In this document: in pieces, positions 47,701 to 58,999 of the stretch
Layout: each line of letters begins with the position of its first letter
How positions within the stretch are numbered: the first letter of the stretch is position 1
NCBI RefSeq assembly: GCF_954871325.1
Contig: NC_088779.1
Coordinates: 9,550,846-9,614,845 of the forward strand
Direction: 5' to 3'
Length of the DNA stretch: 64,000 nucleotides
DNA from: Gordionus sp. m RMFG-2023
Lineage: Eukaryota; Nematomorpha; Gordioida; Chordodea; Parachordodidae
Program-made: the position numbers and the translations under genes
Notes under the pieces: model-generated
The model's database searches: none
Seen by the model: only the letters and a program-made list of their open reading frames with translations
Told to the model about the DNA's origin: nothing

Positions 47701-47987
47701 TTCAAACCTCCATATTTCAGTTTTAATCCCAATTCTTTGATTAAATTGACATCACGATCAACTGTTTCAAGAACTGGGTCTATAATTATGCATTCCTTGG
47801 ATTCTAAATCTCCAAGAATATATGTGTAGGTGGACGATGTATTTTCAAATAACTTTTGGTTTCAATATATATAAGAATAAAATTTATTTAAAGGTACTTG
47901 TCTAAATAGAAAATTAGATTGATAAAACCTTGATTGTGAAAATTTAGAAATAATGAAAAAAAATAAAGAAGCCTTTGAGGGCAACAT
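41775..47987 (-). CDS. ETHE1: ETHE1 persulfide dioxygenase, mitochondrial (complete, six exons)
   Basis: Oxidises glutathione persulfide to sulfite in the mitochondrial matrix, part of hydrogen sulfide detoxification. Exons (transcript order): 47987-47898, 47852-47708, 47536-47351, 42904-42812, 42086-41997, 41911-41775. All phases match and the total is 741 nt, 246 residues; human ETHE1 has 254. Residues 1-30 are rich in Ser, Phe, Lys and Arg with no acids, as in a mitochondrial presequence. The metallo-beta-lactamase fold follows with THMHADH (about 81-87), PGHTNG (136-141), [17 protein letters not shown] and FPAHDYKG. By homology the iron ligands are His82, His138 and Asp157, all present, and Arg166 matches human Arg163. 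The Cys after the first ligand in human is Met here, which varies in the family. Introns range from 45 nt to 4.4 kb; the large ones hold transposons. It converges on the SEA-LDLa gene. Confidence 0.95.
43266..45000 (-). mobile_element. hAT element with transposase remnant, GGCCC family
   Basis: 1,735 bp with perfect 8-bp duplication attaaaat (43258-43265, 45001-45008) and inverted ends CAGAGACCTGCAG. Both ends have GGCCCGGCCC motif arrays, as in the short MITEs. A transposase C-terminal ORF is inside, so it links the MITE family to hAT. Two further tandem repeats inside: about 77 bp near 43570-43725 and about 106 bp near 44541-44720. Lies in an ETHE1 intron. Confidence 0.94.
43952..44491 (-). 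pseudogene. hAT transposase C-terminal ORF
   Basis: 179 codons with [20 protein letters not shown] and [20 protein letters not shown] then [16 protein letters not shown], the full hAT dimerisation block. The N-terminal BED finger and most of the catalytic core are absent, so the element is not autonomous. Confidence 0.9.
45735..46590 (+). pseudogene. piggyBac-like transposase relic
   Basis: Two readable parts. Around 45800 the text reads [18 protein letters not shown] and KIKQYNQQK, matching the piggyBac LS-VDEQMIPFKGR-S-KQY block that holds a catalytic Asp, here Asn. At 46274-46588 it reads [20 protein letters not shown] and ends in a Cys-rich tail (CKCNKN, CTKNEC), like the piggyBac YN--MGGVD-D block and C-terminal finger. 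Frames shift and stops occur between them. Ends and TTAA duplication were not found. Lies in the large ETHE1 intron. Confidence 0.82.
46780..47070. repeat. Dispersed repeat and GGCC-type fragment
   Basis: Its left part resembles 14150-14600. Its right part (46965-47068) has CCAGGCCTGATATTTC and CCTGGCCAGGCATATAGAC, close to worn ends of the GGCCC hAT family. Confidence 0.45.
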
Positions 47988-48290
47988 ACTTACCAAGGTA
48001 AAATGTTTATTTAATTTAGGACAAAGAACCAGAAAACAAATTGTTTTATAATTTTTATATATGTTATTAGCTTATTTTGATTTTAAGATGTATAATTTGA
48101 TTAATATTATATGTAAAAAAATGATAAATGATGCTGCACAAAACTTATTTTCATTAAAATAACATAGATTTTATATATTTATTAACCACGTTATGTAAAA
48201 ATATTAGTAACGTACCAAGAAAATAGTCTTTGCTTTTATACAACTTATCTTGTTGTTGCAAGAGCTTTTTTGTTTATGAAGCATCACTGG

Positions 48291-48492
48291 TAGTGTTGTT
48301 AAAAAGCCAACGGCTCGATTAAGATTATAATCTATTTACATTATAAGCCTAAAGATTTTGCACATAACTGGCAAATGCTTGGACATCTATTTGCCAAATC
48401 TAGATGCTTAGATAATATTATTTTAGCTAAATCTTAATCTTAATCAGGCTGTTTTAAATAATCGACTCAAATCGGACTTTTTAACAAAATTA
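48291..48492. mobile_element. hAT-type MITE, TAGTGTTGTTAA family
   Basis: 202 bp. Left end TAGTGTTGTTAAAAAGCC; right end TAATTTTGTTAAAAAGTCC (reverse strand). Flanks atcactgg and atccctgg match 7 of 8. Confidence 0.82.
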
Positions 48493-48502
48493 ATCCCTGG
48501 GA

Positions 48503-48890
48503 CGGAAACCTTCATGGGCCTTAAATTTTTGGCCAAATCCGGCCCAAGGCCGGCAGTAAAAAAGCTTTAGGCCCAGGTCCGACAAGGCTCATGTCTAACA
48601 TTTAAAAAACTCAAGCTCGGCTCAAACCCATAATAAACAAATAAATTCCCAAGTCCGACTCAAACCCATATCCAAAAATTTTATTTATTATATATAAAAA
48701 TAAATAATATTTAAGTATATTTATGCAATCATTTTGTTTACATTATTAAAGTTAGCAATTGTTTAAAATGAATTTAAGTTTAATATTTTTAGGCTCAAAG
48801 CCCATTAAAAACAATTCAAAAACAAGGCCCCAACCTTGACCCGCTAGAAAATATGATCTGCGGGCCGGTCCGGCTCAAGAAGGTACTCTG
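48503..48890. mobile_element. hAT-type MITE, GGCCC family
   Basis: 388 bp. Left end CGGAAACCTTCATGGGCC, right end CAGAGTACCTTCTTGAGCC (reverse strand), close to the copy at 16267. Flanks ccctggga and ctctgggc match 6 of 8. It starts inside the duplication of the previous MITE. Confidence 0.75.
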
Positions 48891-49929
48891 CTCTGGGCGA
48901 TAAACAAAAATATATACTAGTAGTTATGGAAGAAAATAAGATGACCTTGAAAATATTTTGCAACTGTATAATAATAGAACTTAAAAATTGAGGGAATTAT
49001 ATTGTGGCAACAGAGCCATCGCACCTAATAACAGAACATTATGAATAAATATATAATCTTTTTTATGATTTTTTATAATATACATAAATAAATATGACAA
49101 TTGAGTAAAGGAACAATAACACATCAAAGCTATCTCAAAATTTTTAACTTTAAAAGGTTAATAATATTTATATAAAGTGAAATCTCGAAAATAATAATTC
49201 TCATAAATTCTTTGAATGAAATGTAATTAATATTTATTACTCTTTAAATATTTTTTGGAAGCGGCACGCTTAGCCTACTCCTACCCTTTTAAAATAAAAG
49301 AATTAATTTCCGCTTATGTAGACACTTGAATTTCTATTAAATACACATATTTTATGATATAATAATTCATCTTATAAAAAATTAAGTAAAAAAAAAGATC
49401 ATAAAGTTTTAATAAAAATCATCACGTTATATTTTCTAAGGTTGGTTTGATCGGTTGAAGTATGATAATTTAATAATTTAAAAATAGATACTATGTATAA
49501 GGCACATAATTTATTTACTGGATATATTTTTAAAAAAAAAAACTTCAAGAAAAATATCATTTCTACGATAATTTGTGTCAATTCAGTTTTATTCACTTTA
49601 AAATATAATCTTAAAGATTAAATAAATATATATATCTAAAACATTTTGTTATAGAAATTTTAGTTATCTAGAAATATTAATAAGCTTGCTCCCTCCGAAC
49701 CTGATTCTTCTACTGGTATAAATTGTAGAGATTTCCAATAATATTAAATTTCCATTAAGGATATAAGTAAGATATTTATATTACATTTTATATAATATTA
49801 CACAGCGAATAATAATAAAAAGTAATCTAAAAGCAAACCTATTTGCGTTTTTTTAAATGGTTGCTAACGCCAAACTCTAATTTTACCAATTTGCACGAGG
49901 TCATTTGAAATGCATTATTTGCGCTTGAA

Positions 49930-49962
49930 ACGCAGCGTTTGAAACACAGCGTTTGAAACGCT
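49930..49962. repeat. Short GCGTTTGAAAC tandem
   Basis: About three copies of a 14-bp GCGTTTGAAACACA-like unit, flanked by CATTTGA and TCAAATG words. Confidence 0.6.
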
Positions 49963-50539
49963 CAAATGTGCGCACTATTATAATCAATGATCATTAAATT
50001 CTGTCATCAAATCTTACTACATATTTTATATTTCAAAAATTAACTATTTAGGATGTGCACTACATCGTCATAATATTTGTTTTTTATATCTGAATATACA
50101 ATTTAGTCGGAAAAGTTGCTAGGACAGTCTTTTATTTGTTTTCGATAAGTTTAAAAGGCGCTTAAATAATTTTTTACATATCATTTGTCTAAAATAAAAT
50201 CAAATTCTATTCATTCAGCTATTTGGATTTCTAAAAAGAAAATAGACAAGCTAAGATGCAGTAGCTATTATTTATAATCCAAATAATACAATCGTTTCTT
50301 TCACAGGATTCTTTTTTTTAAATGTATAATTTAATCAGGATCATCCTCTAACGAAAAACATTTAATGTTTGAAGAGAGATTTTTTTTTATTTAAGGGTAT
50401 ATTATTGTCATTCCTTGACTCACTTTTACAGATATTATATATTTTTAAGCAAAAAATGGTATAACTATAAACTCTTTTCTCTAAATTTTCTAATTCATTC
50501 CTTCAAATCAGAATAATTATATTTTACACCCCATAAAAA

Positions 50540-52672
50540 TTATTGCAGTAAAGTAACGTAAATAGTAATTCCGTTATTAACGGCGTTATCTTTTTTGAAG
50601 AAAGGAACGACATCTGCTACCTTCTTTTAGAGATAGCAAGTAACGCGTTTTTTTTGAGTAACGGTAACGCAAAACGTTACTTGTTAATTTAAATTTTTTC
50701 ATAAAAAATATGAAAAACATATTTTATTTTATTGTATTATAAAATTATTTTTATTTATTTTTAAAATTTTATAAATAATTTAAGGCGAGTTTTTAAGTTT
50801 TATCAACCACCAATTTCTTCATTTTTATTTAAAATTTTTGTTGTTAAATTTTCAATCAAGATTAATAGTTTAATTGGTACATATTTCTTTAGATGAATAT
50901 TATTTAACCTCCCCTGGCCCCAATATGAAACTTTTTTAAGGGTACAAAGTCTACACTTCCTAAAAATGTGTCCCAACTCAAATAAATCCTAAATTGTGGG
51001 ATAAACATGGATAGTCTCGAAACTGTGCAGCCATTTTTAAGGAAAGTATGGGAAGATATCTAATTAAACGGTTATAACAAGATGTAACTCTTTTTATGAC
51101 TCAGTTGTATTAACAGTCTTATAAAGGAGAATAGCCAATTTGACAAATCTTATGATAAATCCGAATTACAGAGATTTTCAGATAATGACAAGTTGTTCTT
51201 AGATATATTGCATGGTCAGTGTTAATTAAAAAATATATTATATATTATATATATGATTTTATATGTTATATAACCTGTTGGAACAGCTATTTTATACATT
51301 TGGGATAATCCCACGGTAACTATTATAATATTGAAACTTGAAAAAAATGCTTTAAATAATTTCGAGTTTATGCCACTTATTAATGCAATCATGCAAACCC
51401 GCTATTTAGCTTGAATTGGCCCTTGATAAAATTATAGGAAGGTAGAAAGATTGAACTCATTTTCAGTTTGGAAAAATATCTTGACAAAAAAAAGGCAGAC
51501 TTTGATTCCTTAAAAAAACAACCCCCATACTAGATTATTTTCTTTTAAAACTCTTTTGATGAGGATCGGAATGAAGATCCTTTTGAAGATGATCTATGCT
51601 TTTTTCAAGATAAGGATAATTATATAATTTTTAATAAATTTCCCATTAAAATTTTTACTAATTAAATATAAACAGGATTGGCACGTCGGTCAATTAACTG
51701 GTCTTCAGTTAATTGAACTCTCCATTGACCAGAAGAGTATTTAACCTGGTCAAATACGGTCAAATATTCTAAAAAATCGGAAGGAAAAAAAATTGGAAAT
51801 ATGTTTGAAAAAATAAAAAATGATATTGCTTATTTATTGGGTCCCCAATACCAAGGGGGGAATCTTACTAGTAGTAAGCTAATTATGCATGTGATATCTA
51901 TAATAACTAGGCATTTTACAAGGTGGTAATCAAATATTTCAAGTGATATCTTAAATTTCAGAAGTAAAAGTGGCATGTTAATAGCAATTTATGTGGAAAG
52001 CAATAACTTCCATAAGAAACAATCAGATTCCGGCCTCAGTAGAATGGGCTTTGCTCGCCATGCCTATTAATAGAAGTGGCATTTTATTAACAATTCATAT
52101 ATCTACTTTTTTTCAGAAAGAAATTGGTCGATTTGATTTAATATTCTTTCTAAAACATAAATCTGTTAAAGATCTCGACAACAGAAAAATTGATTAAAAA
52201 AATAAAATTATAATATTGAATATGCATCAGAACAAGCCTATTATGCCTTGGAAAGCGAAACATTGAATGACAGTGAATTTAAAAAATATTATAAAGTTAA
52301 TATTTATATTCATTTTACTATTATATATAAAATAAAGTTAATATTCTATTAAAAAACATTTATTTGAATTAGACCATATTTCACAACCCAATATATTACA
52401 ACCCCCCCCCCCCCCATTCTATGCACCAGTTGAAAGTGAGTTTAGGATGGGCTGCCTTTTGTTTATCTTTGAAAATCAATTGTTTTATAAAAACATCTTA
52501 TCTTAAAATATATTATTTTTCTATATTATATATTGGAAAATTTTGTATATAATATTAAATTTTTCAAGTAACTAGTAACGCGTTACTTTCTAAATAGCCA
52601 GTAACGCGTTCCTTTTTTCAAAATTGTAAGAAGTAAAGTGTTCCTTTTTTTGATGTAACTTTTACATAAAAA
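50540..52672. mobile_element. hAT-like element, GTAACGCGTTAC type, probably with an insertion
   Basis: GTAACG and AACGCGTTAC motifs crowd both sides (50540-50700 and 52570-52672), as GAACGCG motifs do at 33465. Inside, IIFNKFPIKIF at about 51630 resembles the transposase text NKFPLLKELF of the copy at 33927. It then breaks off before unrelated sequence (about 51670-52380). Exact ends not fixed. Confidence 0.5.
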
Positions 52673-53255
52673 CTAAAATAATTTGAATCTAACCTATAAT
52701 CTAAGATCGCATCTCGTCCAAATATAAATCTATAACGAATTCCTTAGAAATAATTTTCCATATGCCAAGCAAAATATAGCATAATTTATAGAATTTATAA
52801 AAATAAATAAACAATTTAAAAAGTACAAAAAGTTTATCAATCAAAAATATAATTAATTATACTTGAAAAATAAAAATCTAAAAATCATGCCACAATAATT
52901 ATCGACAAAATAATTAATAGACGATCAATCGATGCCGCAGTATAATGATTCACGGTTAAATTGTTGTCATGATAGTTTACTTACATTTTAAATTGCCTAT
53001 AATTTATAATATTTTCATAAAATAATATGATAACAAAATACCTTCTCAAGCTAGAACTATAAAATAAATAAATCGAAATAGCTCTCATCTTTCACAATAA
53101 ACTATTTAATAAAGAATATTAGAGTCCTCTGCTTGACCAGCAGGCAGGAGACCTGCCTTACATCATCAATACAATATAACAATTATAAAGAAAGAGGTGA
53201 AAAATTTATTATATATTCATTTTCATAATTAATTTAGAGCATATTTTTGCATTCA

Positions 53256-53273
53256 CCCCCCCCCCCCCCCCCC
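53256..53273. repeat. Poly-C tract
   Basis: A run of 18 C in AT-rich DNA. Similar tracts: 52402-52416, 61323-61333, 61506-61517 and about 61574-61587. Confidence 0.9.
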
Positions 53274-53438
53274 TATTTTAGAATTTTTGATAATATTTTA
53301 TAAAAAAATTTATCTATATTTTATATTTCCCACTTTTGAGTACTTTCTTGCTAGACATTTACATCTTACTTTGACATTTGTTTTTTTGCATAAACATCTG
53401 CTCACTAATCTATTTGCATCTCTTATTTTTTTTGGTCT

Positions 53439-53657
53439 CTAATTCTGCATTAATAAAATTTTCATGCCAAATTCGCTTCTCGTGAATAGATTTTTTTTAA
53501 AGCATGGTTTGAAATTGAGATAAACATAATAACTTCCAACATCCAATACATCTATTTCACGATTAACATCTGGACAGGTAGAGGCGACCGTCTCTCCTTC
53601 TTCTTTGGAGATTAAATCATTATTAGATGTAATGAAAGAATTTTATTTATATAAACT
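53439..53657 (-). CDS. Coding-like minus-strand stretch, possible last exon
   Basis: An open frame of about 72 codons ending TAG at 53441-53439, without its own ATG. The text reads like protein (EEGETVASTCPDVNREIDVL, then GSYYVYLNF). An AG after tctccaaag gives phase 1 entry, which fits the exit of the exon at 57498, but that intron would be 3.9 kb and hold a hAT MITE and a Tc1-like relic. A poly-C tract common at transposon ends lies nearby, so it may instead be transposon sequence. Confidence 0.25.
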
Positions 53658-53936
53658 ACTATAGGAAATTTCATTCATTTTTCTTAACTTATAAGGATAA
53701 TAATATATTTGGGTAATTTATATGTTGTACACTAAATGAGAAACGGAAATCCAAAGCCCAAACTAAACTATTAGTCGAAATAAGCTTGAGTGAGGTGTGT
53801 CACATTTTATTATAATAAAGCTATAAAAAAATTTATTGTTATTAAAAAAAATTTTTGGTTATGGGTAAAATTAAATTAATAATATTATTGTTGAAAATGT
53901 TAAAAAACATTACAATATAATTATTTTACTTTCCAT

Positions 53937-54275
53937 TAGTGATCTCCATCGGGCCTAATTTTTCAAGCCCCGCCCGGCCCAAAATTTTTTTAAAAAAGTT
54001 TTGCCGGCCCAGCCCGATACTAATTTATTTTTAAAACATATTTACCGGCCCGGCTCGGCTCGAATTTATTTAAATATAGAAATTCATTTTTATAATTACT
54101 CAAAATAAAAGATATGTTATATGGCGTCTAGTTTTTATAAATAAAATCAAATATTTTTATTTTATATAAAAAATTTAACATAAAATTGATAAATATAGCT
54201 ATAGTTTAAAAAAAATACCAAGGCCCGACCCGGCCCGAAGCCCGCTCGGGCCGGGCCTATTTTTGCAGATCTCTA
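53937..54275. mobile_element. hAT-type MITE, GGCCC family
   Basis: 339 bp. Ends TAGTGATCTCCATCGGGCC and TAGAGATCTGC (reverse strand). Flanks ctttccat and ctttgcat match 7 of 8. GCCCGGCCC subterminal arrays. Confidence 0.87.
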
Positions 54276-54780
54276 CTTTGCATAATTATTGTAAAAACTT
54301 GTGAAAAACACATCCTTTTTTTAAAAAACTTTTAAAAACTTGAAGGAAAATGTTGAGGAAAACATTATTATTTTAAAAAACTTCCGGTAATTTTTTTTCA
54401 AAACTTAAACTAAACCTTCTAATAATTCTTTATAAAATTTGCGGCAATTTTAATTATTAAACTTACTAGAATTTTTTTAAAAAATGTATAATTTTTTCTT
54501 CCTAAATACTATATTTCTATTTTTTTTTAAATGTCAAATTTTACTATCACTAGTATTTTGAATCTATCTCCAGTTTCATATTTGTTAATTTAATATTCGA
54601 TTATTTACTAACTTTATATACAAATTTAAAATTTTTGATACACCTAATGAAACTTCATATTCTCTAGGGGGGATATCGAAAATAACAAATAGATATCAAA
54701 GCTATTTACCTAATCAAATTCGTCTATAAACCGATTTCAATATTCGAATATTCACGAGCACAAATTTTGATCCTATTCGT

Positions 54781-55740
54781 TTGCGGAAAAAGGTAATTAG
54801 ACCGATGAAAAAATTGAATTGGCTATTGAGAAAACCAATTGATGATCAGCCTAATGCAAAGAAAAGTGCTCATGATCTAAATTTATCCATTGGTTCAGTT
54901 TATCGTTTCAAACGGGAAACTTTCCCTGAATATTATGACGACCCTTTATCTTATTATATAATAAAACAACAAGGTTCAGAATAAAAAAGACAACATAGAA
55001 CTTCAATCGAATATAGCTGAATTGTTTGGTAATAATAACGGCTATACCATAAAAAACATAATAGGACACTTACCGCCACATCTAAGAGTGAACGAGTGTC
55101 GGCTATATCCAATTGTATTAAATTAATGGGTTGGAGCCGGAAAAGGATTGGAAAAGAACCCGATAGGAGAAATTCTCCAGATGTAATTCAAATTTGAAAG
55201 GAATATTGTGACAAGATGAAATATATTTTTTTTGAAAATTTATTCTTCCTGAACTAGATAGGGTTTACACATATTATTTCGTACTATGGGTGGCCACCCT
55301 TGGGAAAAATGCCATTCGTTAAATTACCTCCCTCCAGGGAAAAAAAATATCAGTCCTATGTACAATAGGAATAAGTGGGATGAAAAAATTTGCAATTATA
55401 GATGGAGCTTTCATTGCCATAACTTTTAAAAACCTCGATAAATTTTATGAATTTTTACCATCGAATACATTTCTAATAATGTAATGCTACTATATTCATC
55501 AAGTGAGGATAATTAGTAAAAATTATCCAAATATCATATTTTTACCACCATTCGCCACAATTATGATTGAAAATCTTTTTGTATTTCTTAAAAATCAATA
55601 ACGATCAAATTATCCTAAATCCTGTTACGCGTATTTTGAGAAGTTATTTTCATATAATTTTTCAAATTATTATTCTCATTCTCACACCATAAAATTTATT
55701 GAAGATAAAATTAGATGCATTCCTTTATGATTGAATTTAT
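54781..55740 (+). pseudogene. Tc1/IS630-like transposase relic
   Basis: The first part reads KKSAHDLNLSIGSVYRFKRE, a helix-turn-helix of the Tc1/IS630 type. Later parts read GMKKFAIIDGAFIAITF, then IIFLPPFATIMIENLFVFLK, in place of the usual FLPPYSP-LNPIEN-F--LK block. Stops and frame changes separate the parts. The middle catalytic Asp region is damaged. Inverted ends and TA duplication not found. Confidence 0.72.
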
Positions 55741-56689
55741 AATTATTTGTACATAGTTAAATAATTAATAAATGTTTTTTTCTATTTTGGTGTCTCGAAT
55801 TGATCATAAAAAAATCTAAACAAATATGAATGAACTAACCTTAAATTCTAATTTTCATTCATGTTTATAAGAAATTATTTTAATTTCAAATCCTGAGTTC
55901 CAATCTTTAGTAACTAAAAGTAAAAAAATTAAAATATTGGAATAATTCTTTAAATTTAATAAAAAAATTATATTGTATTTTTAAAAATACGTTATTGTAA
56001 AAATCTTAGAAAATTCTTTTTACAGAATTTTTTTAAATTCTCATTTTCCCACTTAAATTTGTGTTCAAAACATTTAAAAAAAAAACTATATTTAAAAATT
56101 TTTTCACATTTTGAAAAATTTTCATAACTTTGACGTTAGTCTTCATTAAAGTTGTAAAACTTTTATTAATAATTTTTTTAAAAAATTTATATCAAAATTT
56201 TTTTACAATAGTTATACTTATACGTAAGGTTATTTAACCAGAATGTTCACATTATGGAAATGTGTTACAAACAACAAATCACATTACATCACAAATTTAA
56301 AATTACAATTTTTATATCTCAATGAGGTTATTGTTTGTTAATATATACTATACTCTAATTAGATTTAGATCAGCTAAATTTTTTTTAATTATAATATTTA
56401 CACACAGAATTTTATCCAAAATTTTGGATGAAAAGAAATGAATAAAGTGGTATTTAGATTTTTTTATAGAGGTTAACATTACCTATATAAGGGATGAAAT
56501 CAATTATATCGATAATTAATATAGATATTTGAATTTTATTAAAAATAGAGTTCTACTAGGTACTAGAATCCGATTAAAGATCTAATTGAATCAGATTAAT
56601 CGAATTCGGATAGGCATTTTTCGGACTAAGTCGGGTTAGAATTAATTTTTTAGGATAGGAGGAGAGAACTCGGACAAATAAAATCATAT

Positions 56690-57145
56690 AATATTGAAAA
56701 AAAAGTTTTCACAAATTGAGTAAAATGAATATCTTAAAAAATTGATTTATATGATTGATATTTATAAATAATAATAAAAAAAAGTATTCAAAAATTGTGA
56801 TAAAATGAAATAAAATAAAAAAAGGTTAAAAAAAAATAAGGTGATTTGGATGAAAAATAAACAAAAGTTCAAAAATTAAGTAAAATAAAGAAAATGGAAA
56901 AATAAAATATTGAAAAAAATGACTGAAAAATAGTCCAATTTTAAAAAAATATAAAAATGTTATACTGAGAAATGGAGATGAAAGAAAATTGAAAAGGTTG
57001 AAAAATTAACTTGAAATAAAAGAAAATAGAAAAAGGACAAAAAGTAAGACAGAAAAGAAAAAATTGATCAAATTGAGTAAAAATAAATTTTAAACAAAAA
57101 GGACTCAAAAATAGATTAAAAGTTCTAAAAATTGAGTAAAATAGA
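56690..57145. repeat. Purine-rich degenerate tandem array
   Basis: A/G-rich plus strand with recurring words such as AAAATTGAGTAAAAT and AAAAATAGA at irregular spacing. Strong strand asymmetry over about 450 bp. Confidence 0.6.
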
Positions 57146-57327
57146 TGAACATAAAATAATTTAGTATCATATCACGCCATCTAATGAAATATTTATCAAA
57201 TATTAAGCCGGCACTTTCTTACAAAATAACTTTCAATAGATTTTACCAGTATTGAATTTTATCGCTTGAAAAAATGGCCCATCATATTTAGCAGTTATTT
57301 CTTAACACCTTCTATAATCAATAGGTA

Positions 57328-57369
57328 AAGCTGTTTAGAATTGAATACAAGCTGTTTAGAATTGAATAC
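57328..57369. repeat. 21-bp tandem duplication
   Basis: AAGCTGTTTAGAATTGAATA plus one base, twice in a row. Confidence 0.9.
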
Positions 57370-57497
57370 GTTGAGAGTTGACGTTGCATTCAATTCTTGA
57401 CATCTATTCTTAATGGTATAAACCTGTCCACACCATATTGATCATTTTTATGATTAATTTCTTTTCTTCAAAACAAAAGTTATGGTTTATGTATTAC

Positions 57498-57774
57498 TCC
57501 TAATGCAGTAAGATACAGCTGCCCTAACTTGATTATCGTATTTACGAATTTCGTACTTAATGCTATTAAGCGTATGTGTCAAAGTTGCATAACTAAAATT
57601 AGTAACTAATTTTCATCAACTAAATCTAGGAATCATGTTATTCTTACAAATATATTAAATTAAACCATATATTAATTTTATTTTAAATGTTTGGACATAA
57701 CAAATAAATTACTAAATTCGTAACTAATTTAGTCAAGCTAGAAAGGTATTATAAAATAAACTCGCATACCTCAT
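57498..57774 (-). CDS. Start of a small minus-strand gene: MS mini-exon plus exon 2
   Basis: The first coding exon ends ATGAG/gtatgc (ATG at 57774-57772) and gives only Met-Ser in phase 2. After a 177-nt intron ending ctaattttag, exon 57592-57498 continues in phase: YATLTHTLNSIKYEIRKY and so on to YCIR, with donor AGGA/gtaata, phase 1. Both splice sites are good and the protein reads naturally as a charged helix. A possible last exon lies at 53439-53637 on the same strand. I do not recognise the protein. Confidence 0.42.
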
Positions 57775-58079
57775 TATATTTGATTTAAGAGTAATTTATG
57801 TTGGATTTGGAAACGCAGACCAAGATTTGACCTGCACCCCTTGATTCAGGTGCGTAATCAAGGAAGGGGAACGTTCCTCTACCTAAAGCATGCCTGTTCT
57901 CATAAATATCATTTTAAGGTGATAAATAGTTCCCCCCTATACACACTTTACCCTCCTCTCAATATACAATATATCACTATAAAGAAGAGTTTGAAAGAAA
58001 AATAAGTAAAAGTTAACAATTGTTAAAAATAATACTATAATTTAAAAATATATATTTTAAAAAAGCACCTTTATAAAAA

Positions 58080-58213
58080 AATAAGTGAAAACCTAAAATT
58101 ATTTTTATGAAAATATAAGTGAAAACCCAAAATTATTTTTATAAAAAAATATATGTGAAAATCAAAAATTATTTTTATAAAAATATAAGTGAAAAGCAAA
58201 AATTATTCTTAGC
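58080..58213. repeat. Tandem repeat of about 35 bp
   Basis: Four units built on ATAAGTGAAAACC and AAAATTATTTTTAT. Confidence 0.85.
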
Positions 58214-58217
58214 AAAG

Positions 58218-58425
58218 CAGTAGCGTCACTGTGGGCGGTGGCAGGGGATCGAGCCCCCATGAAAAATTTGAAGAGCTCCCTCAAAATTTAAAAATTTTAA
58301 ATACCAACTGTAATTTTGTAAATGTTAGCTAAGGTGGATAATGTTAGCTAAAAAAAAGAAGATAAATTTGAAATTAAATTAAAAAATTTTTTGAGCCCCT
58401 ATTGTAAATGCTAGTGATGCCCCTG
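58218..58425. mobile_element. hAT-type MITE, CAGNGGCGTCACT family
   Basis: 208 bp. Ends CAGTAGCGTCACTG and CAGGGGCATCACTAG (reverse strand). Flanks tagcaaag and aattaaag match 5 of 8. A related end (GGCATCACTGGC with a G run) occurs at 59876-59905. Confidence 0.65.
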
Positions 58426-58999
58426 AATTAAAGGCCTATAATAAGTAAGATCTCTAATAAAATATATCGGCAAAAACACACCTAATATTGCTACCCTCCC
58501 CCCTTAAAAAATTCTGTTATACGCCTATCCATAGACATAATCCAATTTTATTTTAAATTTAATCGGGACCCGTACCAAATTCTATTGAAAAAAAAATTGT
58601 AAGCCTCTACGACCTTTACCGAACCCTTTGATAATTTTGTAGCATTCAAGAACCATGATTTAAGTTTAATTTATTTTAAAATCAGAGATTCTCTTGAAAC
58701 TGCGGATTCTCTTGAAATTTAGGCCTTTTTAAGTTCAAATTCAATATTATATATATTAAATAAATATAATAGACAAAAATTGACTTCATTATTTAGGATA
58801 TTATAATAAGTATCATTTTAAACTAATTATAAAATAATTAATCAAATTATTTTGTATAATAATACTAAGGCGACTTATCCCCTATATATTTCTCATTTTT
58901 TTATTTATCTCATCTAATTAGTAAAATATATATACTCATATATTGTAATCTAATAAATAAAAAAATATTTAATAAAGCCATATATAATATATTTAAGAA

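Noticed and set aside
48000-48070. Alternative ETHE1 first exon ending ACCTTG/gtaagt
   Set aside because: Good donor in phase 0 but no start codon upstream. The exon at 47898-47987 has a Met, a presequence-like text and the conserved RQ before the next exon.
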